Positions 33,279 through 42,448 are shown, counted from the stretch's first letter. The stretch is DNA of 64,000 nt from Halovivax limisalsi (GCF_023093535.1 NZ_CP095757.1:1922001-1986000); one strand, 5' to 3'. Notes: generated by a model from the sequence alone, not told the origin. Numbers and translations are program-made.

Positions 33279-33306
33279 GCTCGTCTGAGGGATCGAACCC
33301 CGCTGG

Positions 33307-33314
33307 TATAGAAG
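33307..33314 (-). promoter_or_regulatory. TATA-like element before sdhC
   Basis: Minus-strand cttctata is centred about 32 bases before the sdhC start codon and should drive the whole sdhCDBA operon. Confidence 0.5.
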
Positions 33315-33437
33315 TTACTTTCCGTCCCCACAATCGCCGAGAACCTCGTAGCACGCGACCGGCCGAACCCGAATTGGTTCGGTCGGGCCGGCCCGATCGG
33401 TCGGTGTTCGGTAACTGGCATCGATCGGCCGCCTCGA

Positions 33438-34505
33438 TCACCCGACGCCGAGGCCGGAGAGCGACTTCTCGAGTTCGCGCTCGAGCGCGCGCAGCGTGTC
33501 GTCGTCGAGCGCGACCAGGTGACAGAGCGGGTTGCCGGGATAGACGACCGGGTTCTCGAGGACGCCGACGATCAGTCCCGTAAAGGGCGCCTCGACGGAG
33601 ACGATGTCGTCCTCCTCCTTGAACGGGTTCGTGATCGTACAGATCACCTCGCCCTCGCGGACGAGCTCGCCCCGGCCGAGTTTCATGTCGACGATGCCGC
33701 CCGCGTCGGCGCGGAGCCAGGTCTTCTCGCCGGCCTCTTCGATGACGGTTCGCCACCCGGGCCAGTGAACCGACGATTCGGGGTGACAGCCCACCTCGGC
33801 CAGGACGCTCGCGACGCCGGTCAGCGCCCGATCGATGAGCGTCCGCTGGAATCGGTGGGCCTCGCCCATCTCGATCGTGATCGTCGGAACGCCGGCCCTC
33901 GTCGCCTCGCGACGGAGCGTTCCCTCGGGGCCCTCGCCGTCGATCACGACGTTCGAACTGAAGGCGAAGGCCAGGCGCTTGACGGCCTCGTCGCCCGTGT
34001 CGGCCCGGACGTGGAGCATGTTCGTTCGCCCGCGAGTGGAGGTGTGAAAGTCGAGGCCGAAGTCGCAAGGGGCGATGAAGTTCGAGAAGATGCGATCGGC
34101 CATCCGCTTCGCGCTGGTCGAGTCCGACTTCCCCGGAAACGACCGGTTGAGGTCGCGGTCGTAGATCGGAAGGTATCGCTCCTGCGCGAGGAAGCCGGGG
34201 ACGTTCAGCACCGGTACGCAGACCAGCGTCCCGTGGAGGTCAGTGTGATCCCAGTCGTGGGCGACCTCGCGGACGACCTCGATCCCGTTGAGTTCGTCGC
34301 CGTGCGAGGCCGCGGTGAGAAAGACGGTCGGGCCGGGCCCGCTCCCGTTGACGATCGTCACCGGGATCCGGATCGGATCCCCGAGGTAGGTCTCGCTGAT
34401 CCCGTATCGGATGTTCGCGGTCTCGCCGGGATCGACCCGCCCGCCGGAGTAGGTGAACGGTTCCGGCTCGCGATCGTCGTCCGACCCGGACGCGGCGTCG
34501 GCCAT
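33438..34505 (-). CDS. Succinylglutamate desuccinylase/aspartoacylase family zinc enzyme
   Basis: 355-residue M14-like zinc deacylase. Zinc ligands appear as His and Glu in LTAASHGDELNGIEVVRE and a second His in LDFHTSTRGR; the arginine/asparagine substrate loop is DLNRSFPG. The C-terminal third (about 280-350) is a barrel-like lid with VREGEVICTITNPF and VEAPFTGLIVGV, resembling a biotinyl-lipoyl fold. It would hydrolyse an N-acyl amino acid or related amide; the real substrate is not clear. The ATG at 34505 is chosen for an acidic start and a TATA-like element at -27. It stands alone. Confidence 0.85.
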   Translation of the reverse strand: MADAASGSDDDREPEPFTYSGGRVDPGETANIRYGISETYLGDPIRIPVTIVNGSGPGPTVFLTAASHGDELNGIEVVREVAHDWDHTDLHGTLVCVPVLNVPGFLAQERYLPIYDRDLNRSFPGKSDSTSAKRMADRIFSNFIAPCDFGLDFHTSTRGRTNMLHVRADTGDEAVKRLAFAFSSNVVIDGEGPEGTLRREATRAGVPTITIEMGEAHRFQRTLIDRALTGVASVLAEVGCHPESSVHWPGWRTVIEEAGEKTWLRADAGGIVDMKLGRGELVREGEVICTITNPFKEEDDIVSVEAPFTGLIVGVLENPVVYPGNPLCHLVALDDDTLRALERELEKSLSGLGVG

Positions 34506-34528
34506 ACGCTCTCCATCTTCCGGGGCCC

Positions 34529-34536
34529 TAAAAATA
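34529..34536 (-). promoter_or_regulatory. TATA-like element before the zinc deacylase gene
   Basis: Minus-strand tattttta is centred about 27 bases before the ATG at 34505, the spacing of a leaderless transcript. Confidence 0.55.
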
Positions 34537-34761
34537 GTGCGTGTGACGACGAACGGGTCGATCGGTATCGCCCCGACGGATTGTGAGTCGACGCTGAGCG
34601 GCAGTCGGTCGACTTCCGGTACGGCCGCACCGGGGCACCGGCCCACGGGTGAGCTGTCGGTTCTCGGTGCGTCCGCGTCGGCGGCCTCCCGTCCGACGGG
34701 CCAGGTTCGCGACGTGCGCACCGGGGCGACAGTTATGTACGAGGGCGTGATCGTCTTCGAC

Positions 34762-35517
34762 ATGGAATTTCGCGAGGCGACGGCGTCAGATACCGAGGTG
34801 CTCCGATCGATGGCTCGGGAGTCGGTGAAAGCGTCCTACGCGTCGTTTCTCGACGAGGAGACGATCGACGACGCCCTGGCGCAGTGGTACGGCGGCGACG
34901 CCACCCGGGATCTCGTCGAGAGCGAGGACTCGGTCGTTCTGCTGGCCGTCGACGACGGTCGCCCCGTCGGCTTCAGCCAGTCCGAGATCGTCGGCGACCG
35001 GGAGACGGCCGGACACATTCACTGGTTGCACGTCCGGCCGGACGAACGCGGCGCCGGACTCGGTTCCCGGTTGCTCACGCGGACGCGGGAAGCGTTGCTC
35101 GACGAAGGCGCGGAGGGCGTTCGGGGATTCGTGCTCGCCGGCAACGAGGACGGCAACCGATTCTACGACGAGCACGGCTTCGAGCGCGCGGGGACGCGCT
35201 CGATCCGAATCGGCGACGAGACCCACACCGAGAACGTCTACGTCGAGAGCGACGTGGCCGACGCGGAGTGGCGCGCGATCGAGGCACGCGAACTCGCGGA
35301 CGGAACGACGGCCTACGTCAGTTACGGCGAGGCGGCCCGCGGCTCGCAGGCGCCGTTTTACGCCGCCTACGAGTCGACCGACGAGGACGAGCGCTACGGC
35401 TGGTTCTGCGGCAACTGCGACACCCTCGACAACGCGATGGACTCGATGGGCCGCATCGCGTGTAACGTCTGCGGAAACAAACGCAAGGCGACCCGGTGGG
35501 ACGCGTCCTACCTGTAA
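34762..35517 (+). CDS. GNAT acetyltransferase fused to a C-terminal zinc ribbon
   Basis: 251 residues. The GNAT domain covers about 1-160: MEFREATASDTEVLRSMARE, the acetyl-CoA loop RPDERGAGLGSRLL and the closing FYDEHGFERAGTR. The last 80 residues form a second domain that includes a four-Cys zinc ribbon (GWFCGNCDT and IACNVCGNKRK), resembling the haloarchaeal DUF5816 family (name from memory). The ribbon may select a protein or nucleic-acid substrate for acetylation, which is inference. I chose the ATG at 34762 because the conserved EFREA strand follows. Confidence 0.85.
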   Translation: MEFREATASDTEVLRSMARESVKASYASFLDEETIDDALAQWYGGDATRDLVESEDSVVLLAVDDGRPVGFSQSEIVGDRETAGHIHWLHVRPDERGAGLGSRLLTRTREALLDEGAEGVRGFVLAGNEDGNRFYDEHGFERAGTRSIRIGDETHTENVYVESDVADAEWRAIEARELADGTTAYVSYGEAARGSQAPFYAAYESTDEDERYGWFCGNCDTLDNAMDSMGRIACNVCGNKRKATRWDASYL

Positions 35518-35690
35518 CCCTCTGGGTCGGGGGACGGCGTGAGACGCTGGCCCGCATACCGATCAGTTTGCGGACCGGTACGGAGCGCCTGCGGTCTGAT
35601 CGGACCGGATAACAATTCGGACGCCCCGGTACCCTCGACCTGGTCGACGGCGGAGGCGGTTCGCGTCGATACCCGAGGGTGTGGTTTCCG

Positions 35691-37160
35691 ATGCAATCGA
35701 GGGGACGGCTAGTACGGGGGTTCACGGCGACGCTCGCGGCGCGAGCCGTCTACATGCTCACGAGCGCCCTGCTGCTGGTATTGCTGGCGCGCGTCTTCCT
35801 CGATCCGGAGGGGTACGGCCTGCTGTACTGGTCGATCGGCGTCCTCGCGGTCGTCCAGCTCGTCGCCGACCTCGGGCTGGGGAAGTCGGCGGCGCGGTAC
35901 CTCGCCGAGTACCGCGAGACCGACCCCGGCCAGATTCCGCACCTGCTCCGGCGCGTCGTCGGCTACAAACTCCTCCTCGTCTCGATCGTGGCCGCCGCGC
36001 TGTTCGTCGGCGCCCGTCCGCTCGCCGCGGCGCTGGGCGAACCGGCCGCCGCGCCGTTCCTGACCGCCGGCGCCGGGCTCGTCGTCGCGAAATCGTTCGG
36101 CGTCTTCACGGAGATCGTCTTCCAGGGGTCGAACCGACTCGTCTTCAGCGCCGCGCTCAGGGCGGTCGGCGGCGCGGCCAGGCTCGTCTTCGCCGTCGCG
36201 TTCGTCCTCGCGGGGCTGGGCGCGCTCGGGGCGTTCTTCGGGTACGTCGTCGGCTACCTCGTCGCCGCGGCAGTCGGCCTGACTGCGACGTTCGTCCTCG
36301 TCTACGCGGCCCACGAGCCTGCGGACGCGGTCGATCCCGGACTCTCTCGTCGGGTGCTCGGCTACAGCGTGCCGCTCACGGCGACGCGCGGCGCGAACGT
36401 CCTCGACAAACAGATCGACATCGTGCTCGTCGGCGTCTTCCTGAACCCGGCGGCCGTCGGCGTCTACACCCTCGCGAAACAGATAACGGACTTCGTGCTC
36501 GCCCCGGCGGAGTCGCTCGGCTTCGTCATCTCGCCGAACTTCGGCGAGGAGAAGGCCGGCGGGGATCTGGACCGCGCGCGAGCCCTCTACGAGACGGCGT
36601 TGACGAACGCGCTGGCGCTGTACGTGCCGGCCGCGGCGGGCCTCGCCATCGTCGCCGACCCGCTCGTGACGCTCGTCTTCGGCGCCGACTACGCGAGCGC
36701 CGCGGTGCTGCTCCAGGTGCTCTCGGTCTTCGTCGTCCTCCAGACGATCACCAACCTGACCAGCGACGGGCTCGACTACCTCGGTCGGGCGAGAGCCCGC
36801 GCCGTCGCGAAAGGGGCGACCGCGATCGGCAACGCCGGCCTGAACGTCCTGTTGATCCCCGCGATCGGCGTCGTCGGCGCGGCGCTCGCGACGATCGTCA
36901 CCCACGCCGTCTACGTCGCGGTCAACGGCTACGTCGTCCACGACGAACTCTCCTTGCGGCTTGGATCGCTGGGAATCGAGCTGACTCGAATCGTCGCGAT
37001 CACCGCGGTGATGGCCGCCAGTGTGATCGTCGTCGTGCCGACGATCGCAACGGTGGGCGAACTCGTTCTCGCGATCGCCGTCGGCGTGTTCGTCTGGGGC
37101 GTGCTGGCCGTCGCGAGCGGCCTCGTTCGCCCGGCGTCGCTTCGCGCGGTGCTCACCTGA
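35691..37160 (+). CDS. Oligosaccharide flippase (MVF/MATE-like)
   Basis: 489-residue polytopic membrane protein with 12-14 predicted helices, of the polysaccharide biosynthesis/Wzx class that moves lipid-linked sugars across the membrane for S-layer glycoprotein or polysaccharide synthesis. Typical features: the first helix with ARAVYMLTSALLLVLLARVF, the LYWSIGVLAVVQLVADLGLG segment, KQIDIVLVGVFLNPAAVGVY in the middle and DYLGRARARAVAKGATAIGN late. The ATG at 35691 is preferred to a GTG four codons upstream. No glycosyltransferase is adjacent, so the sugar is unknown. Confidence 0.85.
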   Translation: MQSRGRLVRGFTATLAARAVYMLTSALLLVLLARVFLDPEGYGLLYWSIGVLAVVQLVADLGLGKSAARYLAEYRETDPGQIPHLLRRVVGYKLLLVSIVAAALFVGARPLAAALGEPAAAPFLTAGAGLVVAKSFGVFTEIVFQGSNRLVFSAALRAVGGAARLVFAVAFVLAGLGALGAFFGYVVGYLVAAAVGLTATFVLVYAAHEPADAVDPGLSRRVLGYSVPLTATRGANVLDKQIDIVLVGVFLNPAAVGVYTLAKQITDFVLAPAESLGFVISPNFGEEKAGGDLDRARALYETALTNALALYVPAAAGLAIVADPLVTLVFGADYASAAVLLQVLSVFVVLQTITNLTSDGLDYLGRARARAVAKGATAIGNAGLNVLLIPAIGVVGAALATIVTHAVYVAVNGYVVHDELSLRLGSLGIELTRIVAITAVMAASVIVVVPTIATVGELVLAIAVGVFVWGVLAVASGLVRPASLRAVLT

Positions 37161-37299
37161 TCGCGATCACCGCTCGCAGCAATCCGTCGTCGCCGGGCCC
37201 GACCACCCCGCCTCGTCTCCGGTGACGCCACTCGATCGCCGGTTACCGGCGCCCGAGATCGGTACGAACGTTTTTCGGGCCCACTGGCGTGTTTCCGGT

Positions 37300-38637
37300 A
37301 TGAACACGGTCGAGCCGGTGACGGTGGGCGTACTGAGCCTGCACAACAGCAAGGAGACGAAGGCGATCTGCAACGCGGTCGAAGGGCTCGGCCACCGGCC
37401 GCAGTGGCTCCGGACCGACAACACGACGATCCGGGTCGACGACGGCCGGGTGACGCTCGAACCGTCGGTCGACGTCATCGCGAACCGCCTTCTGCTATCG
37501 AACACCGAACAGCCCTGCGAGGCCCTCGGGCTGGTCAACACGCTCTCCCGGCTCGTCCCGACGCTCAACACGCCGGTCGCGACCATGACGGCCCTGCACA
37601 AGCTGTCGACGGCCGTCGCGCTCGCCGCGCACGAACTCCCCGTTCCGGACGTGCTCCTCTCGCTCAGCAGCGACCGCCTCAACGAGGCCCGTCAGGAGTT
37701 CGGCGACGAGGCGGTGTACAAGACCGCGATCGGAACCCACGGCGGCGGCACCTGGAAGGTCGGCCGCGAAGAGCGGGTCAACCCCAAGGTCGGCAACCGG
37801 TACGCCTTTTTGCAGGAACTGATCGAGCGCGACGCCGACCGACACCGCGACATCCGCATCTACGTCGTGGGCGACGGGATTATCGGCGCGATGTACCGCT
37901 ACGCGCCGGACAACGACTGGCGGACGAACGTCGCCCTCGGCGGGTCGGTCGAGGACGCGACCGACGATCTTCCCCGGGATGTACGCGACATCGCGATCGA
38001 ATCGACGGAGGCGATCGGCCTCGACTACGCGGGCGTCGACGTCGTCGAGAGCGACGACGGCTGGTACGTCCTCGAGGTGAACCCGACCGCCGGGTTCAAG
38101 GGCCTCTTCCAGGCCACGGGCGTCAGCCCCGCGCCGTACATCGCGAAGGAGGCGATCGAGCGCGTCGGCGGCGAGGTCGACGACGAGCAGGTCGAGCGCC
38201 TCGCGGGCACGCTCGACGACTCCCGGCCGTCGTTCCTGCCCGCGGAGCCGGTCGCCAAGGACGAGGTTCCGTCCGACATCGGCTACACCGAGGAGATCAT
38301 TCTCACCGGGACGAGGGGCTCCGAGACGGTCGTCGCGAAGTCCGACACGGGTGCAAAGCGGACGAGCATCGACACCAGCCTCGCCGCGGACATCGGCGCC
38401 GGCCCGATCAAGTCCATCACGAAGGTCAGGACGGGCAGCGCCTCCGGCAGCCGAAGTCGGCCGGTCGTCGACGTGGTCGTCGGCGTCGGCGGTAACCAGC
38501 ACACCGTGACCGCGAGCGTCGAGGATCGCAGTCACATGGATTACCCCGTGATCCTCGGTCGGGACATCCTCTCGAACTATCGCGTCGACGTCGGACGGCG
38601 CACCGATGGCGAGGAACGCGAGTTCGACGAGGAGTGA
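37300..38637 (+). CDS. RimK-type ATP-grasp ligase fused to retropepsin-like domain
   Basis: 445 residues, two modules. Residues 1-290 are a RimK/LysX-like ATP-grasp ligase: VGVLSLHNSKETKAICNAV, ATP-binding AVYKTAIGTHGGGTWKV, DIRIYVVGDGIIGAMYRY and metal/ATP residues in DGWYVLEVNPTAGFKGLF. Residues about 325-445 match the RimK-associated zinc/aspartyl protease-like family (RimB): the DTG triad in AKSDTGAKRTSIDT, then SVEDRSHMDYPVILGRDIL. RimK ligases add glutamate or similar residues to proteins or small molecules. The second domain could trim or recognise the product. The ATG at 37300 precedes the conserved start. There is no cofactor gene nearby. Confidence 0.88.
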   Translation: MNTVEPVTVGVLSLHNSKETKAICNAVEGLGHRPQWLRTDNTTIRVDDGRVTLEPSVDVIANRLLLSNTEQPCEALGLVNTLSRLVPTLNTPVATMTALHKLSTAVALAAHELPVPDVLLSLSSDRLNEARQEFGDEAVYKTAIGTHGGGTWKVGREERVNPKVGNRYAFLQELIERDADRHRDIRIYVVGDGIIGAMYRYAPDNDWRTNVALGGSVEDATDDLPRDVRDIAIESTEAIGLDYAGVDVVESDDGWYVLEVNPTAGFKGLFQATGVSPAPYIAKEAIERVGGEVDDEQVERLAGTLDDSRPSFLPAEPVAKDEVPSDIGYTEEIILTGTRGSETVVAKSDTGAKRTSIDTSLAADIGAGPIKSITKVRTGSASGSRSRPVVDVVVGVGGNQHTVTASVEDRSHMDYPVILGRDILSNYRVDVGRRTDGEEREFDEE

Positions 38638-38768
38638 CCCGTCCCGCGGCTCTCCCCCGTCGTGCGTGGCGAAACGCCCGGCGCCGGTTCGGCCGGTCGG
38701 TGCCGGTCGCCGAGTCGGGTTCTCCCCCGTCTGGACGCCGATCGGACGCGTCACCGACCCGCCGTCGG

Positions 38769-38966
38769 TCAGTGACCCCGTCCGTTCGATTCGACGGATT
38801 CGTCGATCGGCGACAGCGCGAGAGCGAGGGAACCGACGATGAGGAGCACGTTCACCGAGGCGATGAGACCGCCGAGTCCGGCCTCGGTGACCGCGAAGAG
38901 GATCGTCGGTCCCAGGGCGAGCACGGCGACGACGAGCGCGATCCGGGGAGACGGCGCGGACGCCAT
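38769..38966 (-). CDS. Small membrane protein of the ba3 oxidase operon
   Basis: 65 residues with two hydrophobic helices (RIALVVAVLALGPTILFAV and LIASVNVLLIVGSLALALSP). It is the last gene of the oxidase operon, 67 bases after the cbaC-like gene. Comparable 60-70 residue subunits are annotated at the end of haloarchaeal ba3 operons. The ATG at 38966 leaves a short start MASAPSPR. Probably an accessory subunit; its role is not established. Confidence 0.65.
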   Translation of the reverse strand: MASAPSPRIALVVAVLALGPTILFAVTEAGLGGLIASVNVLLIVGSLALALSPIDESVESNGRGH

Positions 38967-39033
38967 ATCGTCCTGCTTCGACTCGGGCAGCCATAGTGAC
39001 CCGCCCTGCACTTCGCGGCACGGTGACGGATCG

Positions 39034-39222
39034 CTAGGCGGAGCCGTTTTCGCCGGGCCACACCGCCCACCCGAGCAGGAGGGCGAACGCGACCACGCCG
39101 AGCGCGACGGTCTCGGTCGGCGTCACCTCGACGCCGAAGAAGGCGAGGACGGTCCGGCCCTCGACGAGGAACACGAGGACGAGCGCGCCGACGAGCAGCA
39201 GTTTGGCTGGCGACGTGCGCAT
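39034..39222 (-). CDS. CbaC-like small membrane protein
   Basis: 62 residues with two membrane helices (AKLLLVGALVLVFLVEGRTV and TVALGVVAFALLLGWAVWPG), resembling the small CbaC protein of haloarchaeal ba3 oxidase operons (identified from memory). The ATG at 39222 lies 3 bases after the cbaA stop; a GTG at 39228 overlapping the stop as GTGA is an equally possible start adding two residues. Likely an accessory subunit or assembly protein of the oxidase. Confidence 0.65.
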   Translation of the reverse strand: MRTSPAKLLLVGALVLVFLVEGRTVLAFFGVEVTPTETVALGVVAFALLLGWAVWPGENGSA

Positions 39223-39224
39223 CG

Positions 39225-40967
39225 TCACGGGGGCGCTGTGATCGACGATATGGGGGCCTCGCGAGCGGCGACGACGACCGGATACGGGTCGATACCGGTA
39301 TCGAAGAGCCCGCCGCTCCGGACGATGCTAGCAAGCGGCAGCGCGTACGCCAGCACCAGGAGGACGATCGCGATTCCCGCCCAGAGCCCCAGGTTGTCCA
39401 GGATCGCCGGCGAATCGCCGGGGCCCGAAAGCGGGGGCGGAATCTCCCCGTCGACGAGCGGTTCGCTGTCCGCGTTGAACGCCGTTAGCGCCATCAGCGC
39501 GAGGAAGAGCGCTCCGGAGATGAACAGAAGTGTGCCCCCGAGCGCGATCTGCGCGTCGAGTTCGGCGACCGAACCGATGCCGACGTCGTACTCGAAGCCG
39601 TACTGGGGTTCGGCCGTCCGGCGAGGGATGCCGAACAGCCCGCCGCGGTACATGGCGTTGGTCATGAAGACGATGCCGAGGAACCACAGCACTACCTGTC
39701 CGAGCGCGAGCTGTCGGCCGACGAGTCGATTGCCCGTGAGCTGGGGGACCAACCAGTAGGAGCCGGCCATGAGGCTGAGCGCCGTCGCGGTCCCGACCTG
39801 CGTGTGGATGTGCCCCGGAATCCACAGCGTGTTGTGCACCAGGTAGTTGACGTTCATCCCCGCGTTGACGATGCCGGTGAAGCCGCCGAAGGCGAAGACG
39901 GCGCCGGAGAGGGCCATCCCGGTGAACGCCGCGTCGGACCACGGCAGGTCGCGGATCCAGCCGAGCAGGCCCGTCCCGCCGCGCTGGCGGGCGCCGTGTT
40001 CCATGCTCGCGACGACGGTGAAGGCGGTCAGCAGACTCGGCAACAGGAGGAACATCGTGTTGGTCATCGCGACGAACTTGAAGCCCTCCGCGATGCCGGG
40101 GTCCAGGTACTGGTGGTGGATGCCGACCGGGGTGGACAGCAGGACGAACAGGATGAAGACGACTCGCGCGAGCGGATCGCTGAACAGCCGCCCGCCCGAG
40201 AGTTTCGGGAGGACGTTGTACCAGAGCAGGTACGCCGGCAGCACCCAGAAGTAGACGACCATGTGGCCGAAGTACCAGAAGAGCGTCCGCGTCAGCAACG
40301 GGTTGATCGTTTCGACGACGCCGAGCGACCACGGCAGCAGGAAGAATAGGATCGAGACGATGACGCCGACCGAACCCAGGTACCACATGAGCATCGTCGT
40401 CAGGACCATGAAGGTGGGGAGCGGAATGCGCCGATCGGCGTGCTCGCGCTTCCAGGCTCGCCACGTCAGAAACCAATCGAGGCCGGCGAGCCACGTTCCG
40501 GCGAAGAAGATGGCCAGGCCGAGGTAAAAGAGCGGGTTGGCCAGCAGCGGTGCGTAGAACGTAAAGAGGACGTCTGCGCTCAGCGGGGCGCCGAGGACCG
40601 ACGGCGGTTCGGGGAGGAATCCGCCGAGGATCGTGATCGCGACGAGGATCGAGCCGACGACCATCAGGCCGTACCACGCCCAGCTCAGGCGCGTATCGAC
40701 CGGCTCCCGGTCCAGGCTGTCGGTGACCGCCCAGTGGAAGAGCCCGACGAGGAAGAAGACGACGAAGGAGATGACCAGGAACACGCCGTGGCCGGTCAGG
40801 ACCGTGTAGTAGTCCGCCGACTCGAGGAACCGATAGGTGCCGGTCCGGTGGAACGCCTGGATCAACCCGAAGACCGCACCGATCCCGAACGCGACGAACG
40901 ACGCGAGAAACGCCGCGCGAACGAGCCGCGCCTGCGACGGAAACCGATCGACGAAGTGAGCGGTCAC
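39225..40967 (-). CDS. cbaA: ba3-type terminal oxidase subunit I
   Basis: Heme-copper oxygen reductase subunit that reduces O2 to water and pumps protons. 580 residues, about 13 membrane helices. Signature segments: VLTGHGVFLVISFVVFFLVG (heme a ligand His), YFGHMVVYFWVLPAYLLWYN (CuB/Tyr region), STPVGIHHQYLDPG (CuB His pair) and NTLWIPGHIHTQVGTATAL (heme His pair region). Sequence features fit the B-type (ba3) rather than the A-type. A GTG start at 40967 overlaps the cbaB stop as GTGA. The operon order is cbaD-cbaB-cbaA-cbaC-like-small protein. Confidence 0.93.
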   Translation of the reverse strand: MTAHFVDRFPSQARLVRAAFLASFVAFGIGAVFGLIQAFHRTGTYRFLESADYYTVLTGHGVFLVISFVVFFLVGLFHWAVTDSLDREPVDTRLSWAWYGLMVVGSILVAITILGGFLPEPPSVLGAPLSADVLFTFYAPLLANPLFYLGLAIFFAGTWLAGLDWFLTWRAWKREHADRRIPLPTFMVLTTMLMWYLGSVGVIVSILFFLLPWSLGVVETINPLLTRTLFWYFGHMVVYFWVLPAYLLWYNVLPKLSGGRLFSDPLARVVFILFVLLSTPVGIHHQYLDPGIAEGFKFVAMTNTMFLLLPSLLTAFTVVASMEHGARQRGGTGLLGWIRDLPWSDAAFTGMALSGAVFAFGGFTGIVNAGMNVNYLVHNTLWIPGHIHTQVGTATALSLMAGSYWLVPQLTGNRLVGRQLALGQVVLWFLGIVFMTNAMYRGGLFGIPRRTAEPQYGFEYDVGIGSVAELDAQIALGGTLLFISGALFLALMALTAFNADSEPLVDGEIPPPLSGPGDSPAILDNLGLWAGIAIVLLVLAYALPLASIVRSGGLFDTGIDPYPVVVAAREAPISSITAPP

Positions 40968-41869
40968 GATCGGTCACCTCCGGGCTCGACGCCGCTCGAT
41001 CCGGTCGTACTCGATTCGGGGACGAGCCCTGGGGCTCCCTCGCTCTCGACGGGGTTCGTCGCCGACTCCGCCCGCTCGTCGACGGCATTCGCGGTCGCCG
41101 CCGCTCGCTCGTCGACCGTGATCGTCCCCGACTCGGTCAGTCCGTCGACGGATACCGACCAGTCGTGTTCGCCGGCGCCGAGGTCCCCGCTGTCGACCTC
41201 CACTGTCACGTTCTCGCTGCCATCGCCGGGGATGGTCACGTCTCGTTCGACCGTTTCGCCGGCGATATCGACCGTCACGGTCGTCTCGCGAGCCTCGAGG
41301 AGCCCGTTCGACACCGTCGCCGTGAGGTCGACCGTCGAACTCGCCTCGACGGCATTCGGGGCGGTGACGGCGACGCTCGTCTGATCGTAACGCTCGGCCG
41401 GCACCACGGTGAGCGAGCCTTCCATGGTGTGGTGGCCGGGGCCGCAGTACTCGTTACAGACGACGCCGTAGGTGCCGGGCTCGTCGAACTCGACCGTCAG
41501 CTGGGCGATCTGGCCCGGAATCACCATCGAGTTGACGTTCGTTCCCGCCACCTCGAAGCCGTGGATGACGTCGGCGCTCGTCAGGTAGAACGTGACCTCG
41601 CTGTCGGCGGGCACCTCGATCTCGGCGGGCTGGAAGATGAACGTGTACGCGACGACGTAGACCTCGTACTCGCTCGGTCCGACCTGCTCGACGCGCGGGT
41701 CCCCGAAGCGGTCGTCGTCGCCGATCGCGTCCGGGTCGATCGTCCCCGGCTCGTCGCCGATCATCTCGATGCCGATCCCGACCGCGCCGTAGGTGACGGT
41801 CGCGATGAACCCGACGATCAGCACCAGCGAGGCGACCAGCCAGAGTCGCTCGTAGGTGTGGATTCTCAC
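40964..41869 (-). CDS. cbaB: ba3-type terminal oxidase subunit II with C-terminal Ig-like extension
   Basis: CuA-containing subunit that accepts electrons for the oxidase. 301 residues. An N-terminal anchor helix (LWLVASLVLIVGFIATVTYG) precedes a cupredoxin domain (about 65-160) with CuA ligands in SADVIHGFEVAG and VVCNEYCGPGHHTMEG. Beyond it, residues about 165-255 form a CARDB/Ig-like beta domain (AVTAPNAVEASSTVDLTATV), and an acidic Ser-rich tail follows. Standard subunit II ends after the CuA domain, so this extension is extra and should lie outside the cell. GTG start overlapping the cbaD stop. Confidence 0.92.
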   Translation of the reverse strand: MRIHTYERLWLVASLVLIVGFIATVTYGAVGIGIEMIGDEPGTIDPDAIGDDDRFGDPRVEQVGPSEYEVYVVAYTFIFQPAEIEVPADSEVTFYLTSADVIHGFEVAGTNVNSMVIPGQIAQLTVEFDEPGTYGVVCNEYCGPGHHTMEGSLTVVPAERYDQTSVAVTAPNAVEASSTVDLTATVSNGLLEARETTVTVDIAGETVERDVTIPGDGSENVTVEVDSGDLGAGEHDWSVSVDGLTESGTITVDERAAATANAVDERAESATNPVESEGAPGLVPESSTTGSSGVEPGGDRS

Positions 41870-42174
41870 GGCTGCCCGTCACCTCCGGGGAATCGTGGAC
41901 AGTCGGGGCGCGTCGGGCCGTCGCCTTCGTTTCCACGCCGTCGGGATCGGTCACCTCCGCCGCGGCTCGCCCGCCCGTGGACGCCGCCGATTGCGGCCGC
42001 GGCGGTCGGTTCGAGCAGGCCGACGACCGTCGGTCCGTTTCCCAGAAACTCGACGAAGTACGTGAACAGCCACATGATACTCAACACCGCGAAGTAGAGC
42101 GCGACCAGGGCGAGCGTCCCCACGGGTTCGAATTCCTCGTGATCGATCGATCGCCCCGCCTCGGACCGGGACAT
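41866..42174 (-). CDS. CbaD-like membrane protein, first gene of oxidase operon
   Basis: 102 residues with one clear hydrophobic helix (GTLALVALYFAVLSIMWLFTYF followed by VEFLGNGPTVVG), then a Gly/Arg-rich tail. The helix and the WLFTYFVEFLGNGP phrase match the short CbaD proteins that precede cbaB in haloarchaeal ba3 operons (from memory). The Arg-rich tail is unusual and could reflect a frameshift near the end; I cannot test this without relatives. The ATG at 42174 has a TATA-like element at -28. Confidence 0.7.
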   Translation of the reverse strand: MSRSEAGRSIDHEEFEPVGTLALVALYFAVLSIMWLFTYFVEFLGNGPTVVGLLEPTAAAAIGGVHGRASRGGGDRSRRRGNEGDGPTRPDCPRFPGGDGQP

Positions 42175-42198
42175 GTCGTCCTCCGACCACGAACGCGG

Positions 42199-42205
42199 TA
42201 ATAAA
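42199..42205 (-). promoter_or_regulatory. TATA-like element before the cba oxidase operon
   Basis: Minus-strand tttatta is centred about 28 bases before the cbaD-like ATG at 42174. Confidence 0.55.
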
Positions 42206-42448
42206 TTGCGAGTCGGCGGATGACGGCGACGTACCGTTTCAGGATGGTAATCGATCGTTGGCCGCCGCTCGTGAGTGAGCGACCGTCGGCGTCGATCGCT
42301 CGCGACCGACCGATGGCATCGTCCGCTGCCGGTCGGTGCGGTGGGCGCGAGCGCGGTCGCAGTCGGCGCCGCAGGAACCTCGTCGCACTCCGTTCGACGA
42401 ACCGAACGGATGCGCGCGACTGACGGTGCACCGTTGCTGTCTCTCAGC

